64,000 nucleotides of DNA, from contig NZ_JADDXR010000002.1 in the NCBI RefSeq assembly GCF_015330125.1, forward strand, positions 3,856,685 through 3,920,684. Reading direction: 5' to 3'. The notes beneath the pieces were generated by a model that saw only the letters and a program-made list of their open reading frames with translations, was not told where the DNA came from and did not search any database. The DNA is from Zobellia nedashkovskayae. Its GTDB lineage: Bacteria; Bacteroidota; Bacteroidia; Flavobacteriales; Flavobacteriaceae. The position numbers and the translations under genes are program-made. Shown piece by piece: positions 26,561 to 36,131 of this stretch; position 1 is the first letter of the stretch; each line of letters opens with the position of its first letter.

Positions 26561-27651
26561 AACTTTAAGGTAGTTATGATAACTCTATGATTTCCAGTGT
26601 CTGCGATTATCAATTTATTTTCTTGAGTCACTATTGAAAAAGGCCAGTATAACGAACTAGAAGTTCCGTGCATCGTTTCTTTATTTTCGCTCCCGGTTTT
26701 AAAATCGCGTTTTCCAATTACAGCCGTTGCTTTTTCATTGTTGCTTTGCGGAATGGTTTCAAACCATAATATTCTACTATTTCCAGTGTCGTTTACTAAA
26801 AGGCCATCTTTATAAAAACAAGCATCATACGTCCAGTTTAATGATTTGGAACTGGGAAATAAACCAAATTGGTTCTGTCCACAAGCATCAAAATCTATTT
26901 GACCAATGATAACATCTGCTGGTTTTGACAAAGCTTCATCAGCATTATTCCAAATAAGGTTTCGGTAGAATTGCGTATCCGAGACAGCCATTTGTTTCTT
27001 AGAATTTACTTTCACGGAATAGGGCCAAATAGGTTCATTGTTCTCATAATCACGAGTGGTAAAATCAGTTTTTCCGATTACTTTAGCGGCAGCTTTAAAA
27101 TTCGTTTTCGGAATTTCATTATAGAAAAGAATTCTTCGATTTCCAGTATCTGCAATCCAAAGGCTTTTTCCATCTGAGAATACACCGTAGGGCCAGTTTA
27201 AAGTTTTTGCCGTTGGGTCATTTCCAATACCCTTTACATTGGGTTCGTTTGAAGTGAAATCGGGTTGACCAATAACAACATCCGCTGGTTGTCCGTTTCG
27301 TGTTGGTAACTCATGCCAAATTAAGACACGGTGATTCCAAGCATCACTCACAATTAAAATGTTGCCATTACTCCATATGCCAGAAGGATATTGCAAAGTA
27401 TTTGCGGTAACCTTACCACCTGAGTTTCTACCCGTTTCAGAAACATGGGGCTGACCTAATATAATATCGGGTTCTTGGAATTCTGACGTGGGTAAATCTT
27501 TCCAAATAAAAACACGATTTCTACCGGTATCAGAAACAAATAAATGGTTTTTGGCTACAAAAACTCCTCTTGGTGCCAAGAAAGGTATTTGCTCTGAACC
27601 TTTAAAAATATAAGAATCGGTAACGTGTTTACCTAGTGTTTCAAATTGCAT
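26557..27651 (-). CDS. NHL-repeat beta-propeller protein of the hydrogenase operon
   Basis: A 364-residue protein made of about six repeats, each with a DTGNRRIL-type strand and a VIGQPDF or VIGKTDF strand about 40 residues on. This is an NHL-repeat propeller. There is no signal peptide, so it should be cytoplasmic like the hydrogenase. It follows hypE by a single base and is the last gene of the long hydrogenase operon. Its position implies a scaffold or accessory role, but no function is established. Similar propeller proteins may accompany group 2a hydrogenases elsewhere; that is from memory and not shown here. Confidence 0.8.
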   Translation of the reverse strand: MQFETLGKHVTDSYIFKGSEQIPFLAPRGVFVAKNHLFVSDTGRNRVFIWKDLPTSEFQEPDIILGQPHVSETGRNSGGKVTANTLQYPSGIWSNGNILIVSDAWNHRVLIWHELPTRNGQPADVVIGQPDFTSNEPNVKGIGNDPTAKTLNWPYGVFSDGKSLWIADTGNRRILFYNEIPKTNFKAAAKVIGKTDFTTRDYENNEPIWPYSVKVNSKKQMAVSDTQFYRNLIWNNADEALSKPADVIIGQIDFDACGQNQFGLFPSSKSLNWTYDACFYKDGLLVNDTGNSRILWFETIPQSNNEKATAVIGKRDFKTGSENKETMHGTSSSLYWPFSIVTQENKLIIADTGNHRVIITTLKF

Positions 27652-27652
27652 A

Positions 27653-28714
27653 CTAACAGATTCTTGGTAATTGTTCTCCAGGTAACATACTTATAACCCG
27701 TTTACCGCCGATATTACTTTCCATTATCACTTGTTTGGGATGTTCTTCTACAACCCTCCCTATAATTCGAGCATTTTTCCCATTTTCATCTTGCTGTAAT
27801 ACAGCTAAAAGAGCATCTGCTTTTGATGCGGAAACGAAGGCAATAAATAAACCTTCATTAGCAACATACAAAGGGTCTAACCCCAATAATTCGCAGGCAC
27901 TTGCTACTTGTTCGTCTATTGGAAAATCTCTTTGAGATAAGTCAATTCCAATCTCTGAGGATTGAGCAATTTCCTTGAGTACCGTTGCGACGCCACCTCG
28001 CGTAGGATCCGTTAGTAAATGAATACTTTCGCCAAACTCTTCTATTAATTTTATAATAGAATGATTTAGGTTGGTCGTATCACTTTCTATTTCAGAATCA
28101 AACTCTAAACCTTCGCGAACAGACATAATAGCCATTCCATGGGAAGCGATATTTCCACTAATAATAATTTTATCTCCTATAGCTATATTTTTAGCACTAA
28201 TGTTGGCTCTAGGATGTATAGGGCCAACGCCGGAAGTATTGATAAATATTTTATCACCCTTTCCTTTTTCAACAACTTTGGTGTCTCCGGTAACCACCTG
28301 TACACCTGCTTTTTCGCAAGCAAATTTTATAGCTACAAGAATATCCCAAAACTCTTTTACAGGAAGCCCTTCTTCAATAATAAAACTTAATGAAAGATAT
28401 TTGGGAGTAGCACCGCACATAGCCAAATCATTGATTGTTCCGTTAATGGCCAATTCACCTATATTTCCTCCAGGAAAAAAGATGGGAGAGACTAAAAAAC
28501 TATCTGTAGAAAATGCAGTTTTACCATTTAGTTCTATAAAAGCACCATCATGACGTTCATCAAGAATTTCATTACTGAGTAAGTCAAAAACCCCGCTATC
28601 TAAAAGTTTATTTGTAAGTACACCGCCACTTCCATGACCCAGAGTGATAACATCAAATTCAAGTTTGGGCATGGGGCATTGTAGCTGCATGCGTATTTTA
28701 TTTTTCTCTGACAT
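27653..28714 (-). CDS. hypE: Hydrogenase maturation protein HypE
   Basis: A 353-residue enzyme that dehydrates the carbamoyl group on its C-terminal cysteine to a thiocyanate, the source of the CN ligands of the [NiFe] site. The protein ends in the required PRIC, so the acceptor Cys is its last residue. The N-terminal LGHGSGG motif and the LTDPTRGGVA segment are diagnostic of the PurM-like fold. It lies 9 bp after hypD and 1 bp before the NHL gene. HypF provides the carbamoyl group; the HypC-HypD complex receives the cyanide. Confidence 0.96.
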   Translation of the reverse strand: MSEKNKIRMQLQCPMPKLEFDVITLGHGSGGVLTNKLLDSGVFDLLSNEILDERHDGAFIELNGKTAFSTDSFLVSPIFFPGGNIGELAINGTINDLAMCGATPKYLSLSFIIEEGLPVKEFWDILVAIKFACEKAGVQVVTGDTKVVEKGKGDKIFINTSGVGPIHPRANISAKNIAIGDKIIISGNIASHGMAIMSVREGLEFDSEIESDTTNLNHSIIKLIEEFGESIHLLTDPTRGGVATVLKEIAQSSEIGIDLSQRDFPIDEQVASACELLGLDPLYVANEGLFIAFVSASKADALLAVLQQDENGKNARIIGRVVEEHPKQVIMESNIGGKRVISMLPGEQLPRIC

Positions 28715-28723
28715 TTAGATTTA

Positions 28724-29818
28724 TTAAGCTTCTACTAGACCGGAAAAGTGGTAGTATGCCGCGCAGGCACCTTCACTACTAACCATGGGTGCGCCTAGCG
28801 GATTAGTAGGTTTACAGGTTTTGCCAAATTGAGTGCATTCAAAAGGTTTTTTAATACCTTTCATAATCTGACCCGAGATACATAAAGGATTTTCTGGAGC
28901 CTCTTCTATGGTAACATTATATTTAAGCGTGGCATCAAATTGGGCATACTTTTCACGAACGCCATATCCACTATCGGGAATTTCACCAATTCCTCGCCAC
29001 ATTTGATTTCGAATTTCAAATACTTCGTTAATTACTTTTTGAGCCTCAGGGTTACCCTCTTCACGAACAATACGTGCATATTGGTTTTCAACTTCAGATT
29101 TACTTTGCTCTAATTGCCGGATGACCATCAAAATACCTTGCAAAACATCCAAAGGTTCAAAACCGGTAACAACAATAGGCACTTTATATGCTGCAGATAT
29201 GGGATAATATTCTGAATTTCCCATAATGGTGCATACATGACCTGCCGCTAGAAATCCATCAATTTTACTTTCTTCATCATCAATCACTGCTTTCATGGCC
29301 GGCGGAACCAATACATGAGATGCCAAAATAGAATAATTATTAACTCCTCTACGGTAGGCATGAATAACAGATAAGGCATTTGCCGGTGCTGTAGTTTCAA
29401 AACCAACGGCAAAGAAAACTACTTCTTTATCGGGATTGTCCTCTGCAATTTTTACAGCTTCTAAAGGAGAATATAGAATACGAACATCCCCGCCTTCAGC
29501 TTTAGCTTCCAACAGGTTTTTTTGGGAACCCGGCACACGGAGCATGTCTCCAAAAGAACAAAGAATAACTCCTTTTTCTAAGGCAAGATATATTGCTTTA
29601 TCTATAAGATTTAAAGGTGTTACACAGACCGGGCAACCAGGCCCATGAATCATAGTAACCTTATCTGGCAACATTTCAATAATACCGTTTTTCACAAGGC
29701 TATGTGTTTGTCCGCCACACACTTCCATAATAGACCAAGGTCTGGAAACGGTTCTTTTTATTTCTTCTAAAATTTTTTTTGCTAACTCTGGGTCACGGTA
29801 TTCCGACATATATTTCAT
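28724..29818 (-). CDS. hypD: Hydrogenase maturation protein HypD
   Basis: A 364-residue iron-sulfur protein that, with HypC, assembles the Fe(CN)2CO group. Conserved elements are [10 protein letters not shown], the [11 protein letters not shown] motif with paired cysteines, and [13 protein letters not shown]-terminal set of cysteines around [21 protein letters not shown] and EGACAAYY fits the [4Fe-4S] cluster ligands. Length is normal. It lies 6 bp after hypC and 9 bp before hypE. Confidence 0.97.
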   Translation of the reverse strand: MKYMSEYRDPELAKKILEEIKRTVSRPWSIMEVCGGQTHSLVKNGIIEMLPDKVTMIHGPGCPVCVTPLNLIDKAIYLALEKGVILCSFGDMLRVPGSQKNLLEAKAEGGDVRILYSPLEAVKIAEDNPDKEVVFFAVGFETTAPANALSVIHAYRRGVNNYSILASHVLVPPAMKAVIDDEESKIDGFLAAGHVCTIMGNSEYYPISAAYKVPIVVTGFEPLDVLQGILMVIRQLEQSKSEVENQYARIVREEGNPEAQKVINEVFEIRNQMWRGIGEIPDSGYGVREKYAQFDATLKYNVTIEEAPENPLCISGQIMKGIKKPFECTQFGKTCKPTNPLGAPMVSSEGACAAYYHFSGLVEA

Positions 29819-29824
29819 AGTTCG

Positions 29825-30103
29825 CTATTTATCGGTTTTAGGTAAATACTCATCTACATCTTCTAGGTCTCCTAGTTCGCCAATCTCTTCGAGATATTTG
29901 AATGTTTTTTGTGCTTCTTCCTCATCTACTTTACTAATAGCAACACCAACATGAACCAATACATAATCACCTATATCTGCATCGGGGAGCATCTCTAAAC
30001 TAGCTTCTTTGGTAATACCGCCAAAAGAGACTTTAGCCATACGTACCCTACCGTCATATTGTAGTTCAATACTCTTAATTTTACCTGGAATTGCTAAACA
30101 CAT
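29825..30103 (-). CDS. hypC: Hydrogenase assembly chaperone HypC/HupF
   Basis: A 92-residue chaperone beginning MCLAIPGKI, where Cys2 after removal of Met is the essential residue that holds the iron group and docks on the large-subunit precursor. It lies only 3 bp after hypF and 6 bp before hypD. The acidic tail (DLEDVDEYLPKTDK) is slightly longer than in E. coli HypC. Confidence 0.96.
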   Translation of the reverse strand: MCLAIPGKIKSIELQYDGRVRMAKVSFGGITKEASLEMLPDADIGDYVLVHVGVAISKVDEEEAQKTFKYLEEIGELGDLEDVDEYLPKTDK

Positions 30104-30106
30104 AAT

Positions 30107-32368
30107 TCAGTTTTTAATATGATGATAGTAGCATAATTGTCCGAACGAAATGTTCTCATCATTACTAGACAATATACGATTAAATTTTGACTTGATCCCT
30201 TGTTTTTGCGATAGCTGCGACAGTTTTTCTACTAAAATCGAATTCTGAAAAACACCTCCGCTACAGGCTATTGTTTTGTACGCATTTTGCTTAGCTATTT
30301 TTAGAATAATCAAAGCAAGGGTATAAATAAAACTATTCGCGATTCGTGATGTAGAAATACCTTCTGATTTTGCTTTCTGAATTGATGAAATCAAGGTTTT
30401 AACGGGAACATACTCGAAGTCTACATCAACCAGGAAATCAATAAAATCATTGCCTTTATAGTTCTTAGCCATATTCTCTAAAAGCATGGCAGCTTCTCCC
30501 TCATAGGTAGCTTTATCAATAATATCCAAAAGGGACGCAACAGCATCAAACAGTCTACCTACGGAAGAGGTTTTTAGATTATTATTTTCTAACATCTTGT
30601 TATATATTTTCCATTCTGTTTCTGAAAATTTTGGTTTGATCAGTTCTCTTTCAGATTTCGGAAGTATACTAATTAATGATAAACGTGGTTCTTTAGCCAT
30701 TTTATCTGCCGCCATCCAATCTACATATTCAAAATGGGTAAGGCGTTCTATTTTTTTATTTTCATAGGTGAAAAATTCGCCACCCCAAATAGCATTATCA
30801 TCTCCTAAGCCTGTACCGTCCCAAATAATCCCTAGTATTTTTTCTTTGGATTCAAACAAGCCATGTTCTCCTAAAACACTTGTAAAATGAGCTTTATGAT
30901 GCTGAATTGAAATTAACTTAGCATTCCATTTTGCGGCAAGTTCCAATCCTAAAATACTACTTTGATATTGTGGATGAGAATCTATTAGAACCACATCCGG
31001 CTGAGTTTGAAAAAGAGCAATGTATTTTGCTATACTTTCTTGATAACGGGTTAAAACATCATAGGTATCTAGATTTCCAAAATACGGACTTATGTACGTA
31101 TTTGTATTAGGCGCGAAACCTAACGTACTTTTTAAATGAGCACCCATGGCAATCATTCTTTCATTACTGGAAAATGATGCTTTCAAATAATTAGGAGCAA
31201 GTCCTCTGGAACGTCTTAATATGATTTGCTGCTCACCAGCAAAGCGGACTACTGAATCGTCTTGTGGAAAGGAAATTACTAAATCGTGGTGAAGGAAATA
31301 ATCAGCAACTTTAGATAGTTTTTCAATGGAATCGGTCTCCATTGAAATTATAGGAGAACCATGCATGTTTCCACTCGTGGCTATAAGCGGTATTTTTACT
31401 TCATCTATCAAAAGGCTAAGTAAAGCTGATGAGGGGAGCATTATTCCTAATTGGTTTAGTCCCGGAGCGATACTTTCTTTTTCTAAATCTTGAAGGCTTT
31501 CTTTTGGATTTAAAACTACTATAGGACCTACCGAAGAGGTCAGCGCTTGTTCTTCAAATTTGTTTATTTCAAATTCGGTTTTGATTTTTTCAATGGAAGG
31601 ATAGAGTAGTGCAAAGGGTTTTGTTGGGCGCTGCTTTTTTTTTCGTAACCGCTCTATGGCTTCTTTGTTATTTGCGTCACAACACAGCATGTATCCGTTA
31701 GTGTTTTTGAGAGCAATAATGTTTCCTAACAAGATAAGTTCAGAAACCTTTTTGATAATTTCAGAGGAATCCGTGGTTATAAGTTTTCCGTCTGCGGCTG
31801 AAAGTTTCAGTTTAATTCCACATCCTTCGCAGCTATTGGTTTGTGAATGAAACCGTCTATCATAAGGGTTGGCATATTCTGTTTTGCAATTATTACACAT
31901 GGCAAAAGCAGACACTGTGGTGTTTGACCTTTCAAAAGGAAATTTTGTTGTAACCGCATAGCGTGGTCCACAATTAGTACAGGTGGTAAAGGCATAGCCA
32001 AATCGTCTATTGTTTACATCTCTTATTTCAGATTTACAAGATTCGCAAATTGCGAAATCCGGGGTTAGAGGAGTGTTAATTTGATGATTTGTTCCTGAAG
32101 GAATTATTTTGAAATCATCATGATTTTTAAAGGTGGTTTCTGAAATGAAATGCGATTGAATAATGGAAATTTTAGGAGCTTTTATAAGAATAGCCGCCAA
32201 GAATGCTGTCGCTTTCGCTTTTGATGAATTTATATGGATTAATACGCCATCCTGGTTATTACAAATAGAACCTTTCAATTGAAATTCATTTGCCAGACCA
32301 TAAACAAAAGGTCGAAAACCGACACCCTGCACTTGACCTGAAATTGTAATTTGAAAGGTTTTAGTCAT
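30107..32368 (-). CDS. hypF: Carbamoyltransferase HypF
   Basis: A 753-residue enzyme that transfers a carbamoyl group from carbamoyl phosphate to HypE. Domains in order: acylphosphatase (residues 1-90, QGVGFRPFVYG), a double zinc finger with CESC, CTNC, CNNC and CEGC pairs (about 107-185), a YrdC-like ATP-binding domain (about 200-380), and a Kae1-like domain with the metal motif HHKAHF and the GGVFQNS loop near the C-terminus. All expected elements are present. It lies 56 bp after hypB and 3 bp before hypC. Confidence 0.97.
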   Translation of the reverse strand: MTKTFQITISGQVQGVGFRPFVYGLANEFQLKGSICNNQDGVLIHINSSKAKATAFLAAILIKAPKISIIQSHFISETTFKNHDDFKIIPSGTNHQINTPLTPDFAICESCKSEIRDVNNRRFGYAFTTCTNCGPRYAVTTKFPFERSNTTVSAFAMCNNCKTEYANPYDRRFHSQTNSCEGCGIKLKLSAADGKLITTDSSEIIKKVSELILLGNIIALKNTNGYMLCCDANNKEAIERLRKKKQRPTKPFALLYPSIEKIKTEFEINKFEEQALTSSVGPIVVLNPKESLQDLEKESIAPGLNQLGIMLPSSALLSLLIDEVKIPLIATSGNMHGSPIISMETDSIEKLSKVADYFLHHDLVISFPQDDSVVRFAGEQQIILRRSRGLAPNYLKASFSSNERMIAMGAHLKSTLGFAPNTNTYISPYFGNLDTYDVLTRYQESIAKYIALFQTQPDVVLIDSHPQYQSSILGLELAAKWNAKLISIQHHKAHFTSVLGEHGLFESKEKILGIIWDGTGLGDDNAIWGGEFFTYENKKIERLTHFEYVDWMAADKMAKEPRLSLISILPKSERELIKPKFSETEWKIYNKMLENNNLKTSSVGRLFDAVASLLDIIDKATYEGEAAMLLENMAKNYKGNDFIDFLVDVDFEYVPVKTLISSIQKAKSEGISTSRIANSFIYTLALIILKIAKQNAYKTIACSGGVFQNSILVEKLSQLSQKQGIKSKFNRILSSNDENISFGQLCYYHHIKN

Positions 32369-32424
32369 GTGATAAAATTAGCCTTCGCAAGGAGGTAGGA
32401 CTTGTGAAGTCTGTTTGTAGATGC

Positions 32425-33120
32425 CTATCCTTTCTTCAATTGTATCTTTTCTAAAAGCCAATCACACCATTCGTCAATGCCTTCGCCTTTAAGTGCTGAA
32501 ATTTGAAGTACTTCTATTTCATGATTTACCTCGCGGGCATCCTTGATTACTGCTTCCACAGAAAAAGGGACGTAGGGCAATAAATCTGCTTTTGAAACCA
32601 ACATCATATCACTCGTAAAAAACATTTTTGGATACTTTTTAGGCTTGTCATCACCTTCGGTTGTTGCCATTAGGGTTACCCGGTAATCCTCACCTAAATC
32701 AAATGAAGACGGGCAAACTAAATTACCCACATTTTCTATAAAAAGTAAATCTATATTCTCTAAATTAAATTGATCAAGTACTTGATGAACCATTTGTGCT
32801 TCCAAATGACAAATTCCACCAGTTACAATCTGTAAAGCCTGAATACCTGTTTGCCGAATTCGGTCTGCATCCCGTTCCGTTTCTAAATCACCGACCATAA
32901 CGGCCATCTTTATTTTATCTTTTAGTTTTTCTGCGGTTTTCTCCATTAAAGTAGTTTTTCCACTACCTGCAGAAGATGTGATATTTATTAAAAGGGTACC
33001 GGTTTTGGCCATTTCCTTTTTTATAATATTTGCCACAAAATCGTTTGCTTTAAGCAAGTGAATGTTGGTGTTTTCACATTGCACCGTACCACGTGCTGCT
33101 CTTGTTGATTTTTCTACCAT
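32425..33120 (-). CDS. hypB: Nickel-inserting GTPase HypB
   Basis: A 231-residue SIMIBI-class GTPase that works with HypA to deliver nickel to the large subunit. The P-loop is SSAGSGKTTL. The nickel/zinc site cysteines and histidine appear in TGGICHLEAQMV, and SFDLGEDYRV and VSKADLLPY complete the switch and guanine-recognition elements. The N-terminus lacks both the CxxCGC motif and a poly-His stretch, so it would not store nickel; the His-rich loop of the transporter might take that part. It lies 78 bp after hypA. Confidence 0.96.
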   Translation of the reverse strand: MVEKSTRAARGTVQCENTNIHLLKANDFVANIIKKEMAKTGTLLINITSSAGSGKTTLMEKTAEKLKDKIKMAVMVGDLETERDADRIRQTGIQALQIVTGGICHLEAQMVHQVLDQFNLENIDLLFIENVGNLVCPSSFDLGEDYRVTLMATTEGDDKPKKYPKMFFTSDMMLVSKADLLPYVPFSVEAVIKDAREVNHEIEVLQISALKGEGIDEWCDWLLEKIQLKKG

Positions 33121-33198
33121 TTTTTTCTTTTTCTAGGAGCCGATAGGACTCGAAAATCTTTTAAATCTATATTTTATATCTACTAACCCAGCTAGGGC

Positions 33199-33546
33199 TC
33201 AATCTTCAAATTCTACTTTATGAATTAGCATTTCTTCACCTTGAATAACATTCTTACTGGGCCTTTCACAATTCTCACAAATAAACCGGTAGTTCTGAAC
33301 ATTGGTAATATGGTTGCAGACTTCGCATTCTATTTTTAGACTGGTAGATTCAATATGCAATTCTACATGGTGATAACCAGGATTTGATAAGTGATAAGCA
33401 CTATAGGCATTATGTAAAAGGCGTGGTTCTATATTAGATAGAACACCAACTTTCAGGTAAATACCCTTCATTTTATTCAACTTATCAGCTTCAAACTCTT
33501 GTTCTAAAGTCCTTATTATGCTATTTACAATAGATGTCTCGTGCAT
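33199..33546 (-). CDS. hypA: Nickel chaperone HypA
   Basis: A 115-residue metallochaperone. The N-terminal Met-His-Glu is the nickel site, and two Cys pairs (CEVC and CENC) about 14 residues apart form the structural zinc site. It passes nickel with HypB to the hydrogenase large subunit. Its ATG overlaps the stop of the upstream TPR gene (TAATG), which ties the maturation genes to the structural ones. Confidence 0.95.
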   Translation of the reverse strand: MHETSIVNSIIRTLEQEFEADKLNKMKGIYLKVGVLSNIEPRLLHNAYSAYHLSNPGYHHVELHIESTSLKIECEVCNHITNVQNYRFICENCERPSKNVIQGEEMLIHKVEFED

Positions 33547-35027
33547 TAAATTAAACTTTTTACTTTTTCCAGTTCCTTCAAATGATCTTCTGCCTGAGAA
33601 ATTAAATTTTCGTCTTTTATTAAGTTTTTGACTTCCTGAGCTTTGGATCTCATTTCCGTGTATTTTTTTACTTCTTCGGAGCTATCTTCATTGTGTGTAA
33701 GCCAACCTAATTCTAATTGATTCAACAAAGTCAAAGTACGTTCAAATGGATAATCATTTGCCGTACGAATTTCAAGAGCTTCGTTAAACAGACCTGCTGC
33801 CTTTTCTAAATTATTATGAATTTTAGCCGGTGGAAAATGCATTAATGCTGTGGCGTAATTATGACTTGCCATTGCATATTCGTACGGATGTTCATCCTTG
33901 GTGTAAAACGCTAAAACCTCTTTAAAAGAGGAGGCACAAAAGGCCGTCCACATAGGTTTTTCATCTGAGCCTACAGGAATTTCAGAATAAATCAAAGCTA
34001 GGTTGTGATGTACATCTGCAAATTTCTGAGGATGTGTATCTCGTTTAAAAACCTTCAAAACATCCTGAAAAGCATTAATAGCGGCTTTGTAATATTGAGG
34101 ACTCCCATTCTTTGACCAAGTGTATAGAAGAATAGCTTTTTTATATCCTGCTTCTCCTAAGAATTCAGGAATATCCTCTTTTTTGAAATACTGAATTGCT
34201 CTATTAATAAGCTCTTTGGAAGCAATAAAATCTTCTTTAAAATTGGCAACTTCTGCAGCATCAACCAAGAGCATACCTGCTTGAACGTTCAATCCCTTTT
34301 CCTCAAAATGTGTAATAGATTCAAGTTGCAATTCATGAACTTCATCTAACTTTCTAGAGCTGTAAGGCACTTGTAATTGTGCCATTAAAATTCCTGCTAA
34401 ATGGGTCTTCATAGCATTTTTTGCATTATCAGATAAGGCAATCTTATGCTGTTCTTCTGCAAATTGTTTGGCGAGCTCCAACTCTTGTAAATCTAATAAT
34501 AAATTTAGATAGTGTTTTGCTGTAAATACTTTGATTTCATCATTATCTGCTTGCGCTAATGCTTTTGAAAACAATTCTTTCAGTTCACTGTACTCTAGTA
34601 GGTTTTCTGTATTACCATAGTAATTTAGAATTGCACAATTGTGAGCGGAGGTGTTGTAACAGAAATCAATCATATTGGTTGAAATTTCATAACCAAAATG
34701 CAAGTGCGTTGCTATTAAGAGGTGATGGTACAACATAGATTCTTCTGAAACAAATTCAAAAGCTGTTTGATGATTCCCTAGTTTATAATAGACTAATGCA
34801 AGAAGATTTTCTCGCGTGAACGGTATTTTAGGAAACACATAAGGAGGTTCCAAATCATACCAGTCCAAAGGAATTGTAATTTCCTCCTCGTCTATTATCA
34901 AGATTTTTAAATCTTTATAAGTACCTGTTTCCTTAGCTACCGTAACCAATTCATCTAGCCTTTCTACAGCTAGAATTGCTTCTTGAACTTTATGGAAAGC
35001 CTTAATTGTTGTTAATATCGTAAGCAT
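33546..35027 (-). CDS. TPR-like helical-repeat protein of the hydrogenase operon, unknown function
   Basis: A 493-residue cytoplasmic protein. The first 70 residues form a mixed domain with acidic IIDEEE; the rest is helical repeats of TPR character, such as ADVHHNLALIYSEIP and YAMASHNYATALMHF. It is coupled to its neighbours: its start overlaps the 85-residue gene by 26 bp and its stop overlaps the hypA start. Its fixed place between protease and hyp genes suggests an assembly factor or a partner of the mature enzyme. I know of no defined function. Confidence 0.82.
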   Translation of the reverse strand: MLTILTTIKAFHKVQEAILAVERLDELVTVAKETGTYKDLKILIIDEEEITIPLDWYDLEPPYVFPKIPFTRENLLALVYYKLGNHQTAFEFVSEESMLYHHLLIATHLHFGYEISTNMIDFCYNTSAHNCAILNYYGNTENLLEYSELKELFSKALAQADNDEIKVFTAKHYLNLLLDLQELELAKQFAEEQHKIALSDNAKNAMKTHLAGILMAQLQVPYSSRKLDEVHELQLESITHFEEKGLNVQAGMLLVDAAEVANFKEDFIASKELINRAIQYFKKEDIPEFLGEAGYKKAILLYTWSKNGSPQYYKAAINAFQDVLKVFKRDTHPQKFADVHHNLALIYSEIPVGSDEKPMWTAFCASSFKEVLAFYTKDEHPYEYAMASHNYATALMHFPPAKIHNNLEKAAGLFNEALEIRTANDYPFERTLTLLNQLELGWLTHNEDSSEEVKKYTEMRSKAQEVKNLIKDENLISQAEDHLKELEKVKSLI

Positions 35028-35259
35028 CTTTATCTACTTTTTGTGTGCCTCGTGCGTCTTTTGCCGCAGTTTGCTGCATGCTTCTTCCATAAATCTCAGC
35101 TAGGCGTTCTGTTCTATAATTTCCAATAGTGTGAATTAAAACTTGATTGGGATCTTTGGTATTGATAAAGAGTAGCGAAACTTCCCAACGGCCTTTTACT
35201 GGAGTAACCTTATATTGCACTTCAGCATCTAAAAGCCAATTGTTTTTTTGTTTCGTCAT
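35002..35259 (-). CDS. Small hydrogenase-operon protein, 85 residues, unknown
   Basis: An unrecognised protein of 85 residues without signal or membrane helix. It has an N-terminal beta-rich stretch (EVQYKVTPVKGRWEVSLLF) and a helical YRTERLAEIYGR segment, then a polar tail. It overlaps the 106-residue gene upstream by 4 bp and the TPR gene downstream by 26 bp, so it belongs to the operon. It could be an extra subunit or an assembly factor of the hydrogenase; the sequence does not decide. Confidence 0.75.
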   Translation of the reverse strand: MTKQKNNWLLDAEVQYKVTPVKGRWEVSLLFINTKDPNQVLIHTIGNYRTERLAEIYGRSMQQTAAKDARGTQKVDKDAYDINNN

Positions 35260-35576
35260 GAAATGTTCACCTTTATCAAATTGGTTTTATCAATAATTTC
35301 ATACTCCAAATCCTTATCGGTCATATTCAAATTATTATCAATAAGTATCTCTCGTACGGCAAGGGATTTATCACCCTTTAAATTACGTGATTTTAATAGA
35401 AATTGAGTTGGTTTATACATTTTAACAAACCACTGACTTGAGACGGGAGTGATTAAAATTTTCCCTTGTTCTTTTACATAGGTAACATAGGCATAATGAA
35501 TTTCCCCAAAAATGGGTTCAATCAATTCAGAGTCCAAATTAATATGTGAAGTTTTTAAGGTTATTTTAGAGCTCAC
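35256..35576 (-). CDS. Small hydrogenase-operon protein, 106 residues, unknown
   Basis: A 106-residue unrecognised protein, apparently soluble. An N-terminal beta region (IFGEIHYAYVTYV, KILITPVSSQWFVKMY) precedes a short helical stretch and a final strand. Both ends overlap neighbouring genes by 4 bp (the ATGA type), so it is translated together with the protease and the 85-residue protein. It has no cysteine, so it does not carry an iron-sulfur cluster. Confidence 0.75.
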   Translation of the reverse strand: MSSKITLKTSHINLDSELIEPIFGEIHYAYVTYVKEQGKILITPVSSQWFVKMYKPTQFLLKSRNLKGDKSLAVREILIDNNLNMTDKDLEYEIIDKTNLIKVNIS

Positions 35577-36052
35577 GTAGGTACTGATAGTTTTAAATCT
35601 TCCAAGATGTGTTCAACAATCTTATTTCCGGCATCTTTTACGACATCACTTAAATCTACTTCCAATTTCGTGTTTTCTATCGCTACCAAATACACTTGAA
35701 TGTCTTCTGGATATTCTTCTCGTAATATCTTTTTGGTATAGGATAACGCTTGATCCCATTTCATACCATGAAGAAAAACCAAGGGATCCTCTTGGGGGGC
35801 CTTTAGAACTTCTTCTGCAGGAACCTTAAATAAAGTACCCACAGGTTCATTACTGTTTAAAACCGCATCAACAAGAATAATCTTATCGTGCCCTTTTAGC
35901 CCGAAGAGAACTTCAAAAGCAGCTGTTCCCATATCAAAAATACTGATGTCTTCAGATGTACCTAATTTTTTACGCAGTTGTTCAATTACATAGATACCCA
36001 CTGCGTCATCACTCCGTACCGGGTTTCCAAAACCCATTATTGCCGTCTTCAT
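35573..36052 (-). CDS. hupW: Hydrogenase maturation endopeptidase (HupW/HyaD type)
   Basis: A nickel-dependent protease that removes the C-terminal peptide of the large subunit once nickel is inserted. It has GFGNPVRSDDAVG with the metal-binding acidic residue, DMGTAAFE and the FLHGMKWDQAL region holding the metal-binding His. I chose the start at 36052, which gives MKTAIMGFGNP directly; an in-frame ATG seven codons earlier (36073) exists. It comes after hupL with an inverted repeat between, and overlaps the next gene by 4 bp. Confidence 0.92.
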   Translation of the reverse strand: MKTAIMGFGNPVRSDDAVGIYVIEQLRKKLGTSEDISIFDMGTAAFEVLFGLKGHDKIILVDAVLNSNEPVGTLFKVPAEEVLKAPQEDPLVFLHGMKWDQALSYTKKILREEYPEDIQVYLVAIENTKLEVDLSDVVKDAGNKIVEHILEDLKLSVPT

Positions 36053-36080
36053 ATAAATTTGATTTCTGTACAAGTGAAAA

Positions 36081-36106
36081 CTTTCCTAAGGTTGTCCTTA
36101 GGAAAG
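36081..36106 (-). terminator. Perfect hairpin between hupL and the protease gene
   Basis: An 11-bp perfect stem (36081-36091 with 36096-36106) with a 4-base loop. On the minus strand it is followed by GTTTTC, with no long T run. It may be a leaky terminator or an RNA-stability element that lets hupSL be expressed above the downstream genes. Confidence 0.55.
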
Positions 36107-36131
36107 TCTAAATAAAATTACTTTTTATATA

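Noticed and set aside
28139..28390. Plus-strand open frames across hypE, hypD and other hyp genes
   Set aside because: They are antisense to clear, full-length maturation genes and have no recognisable content.
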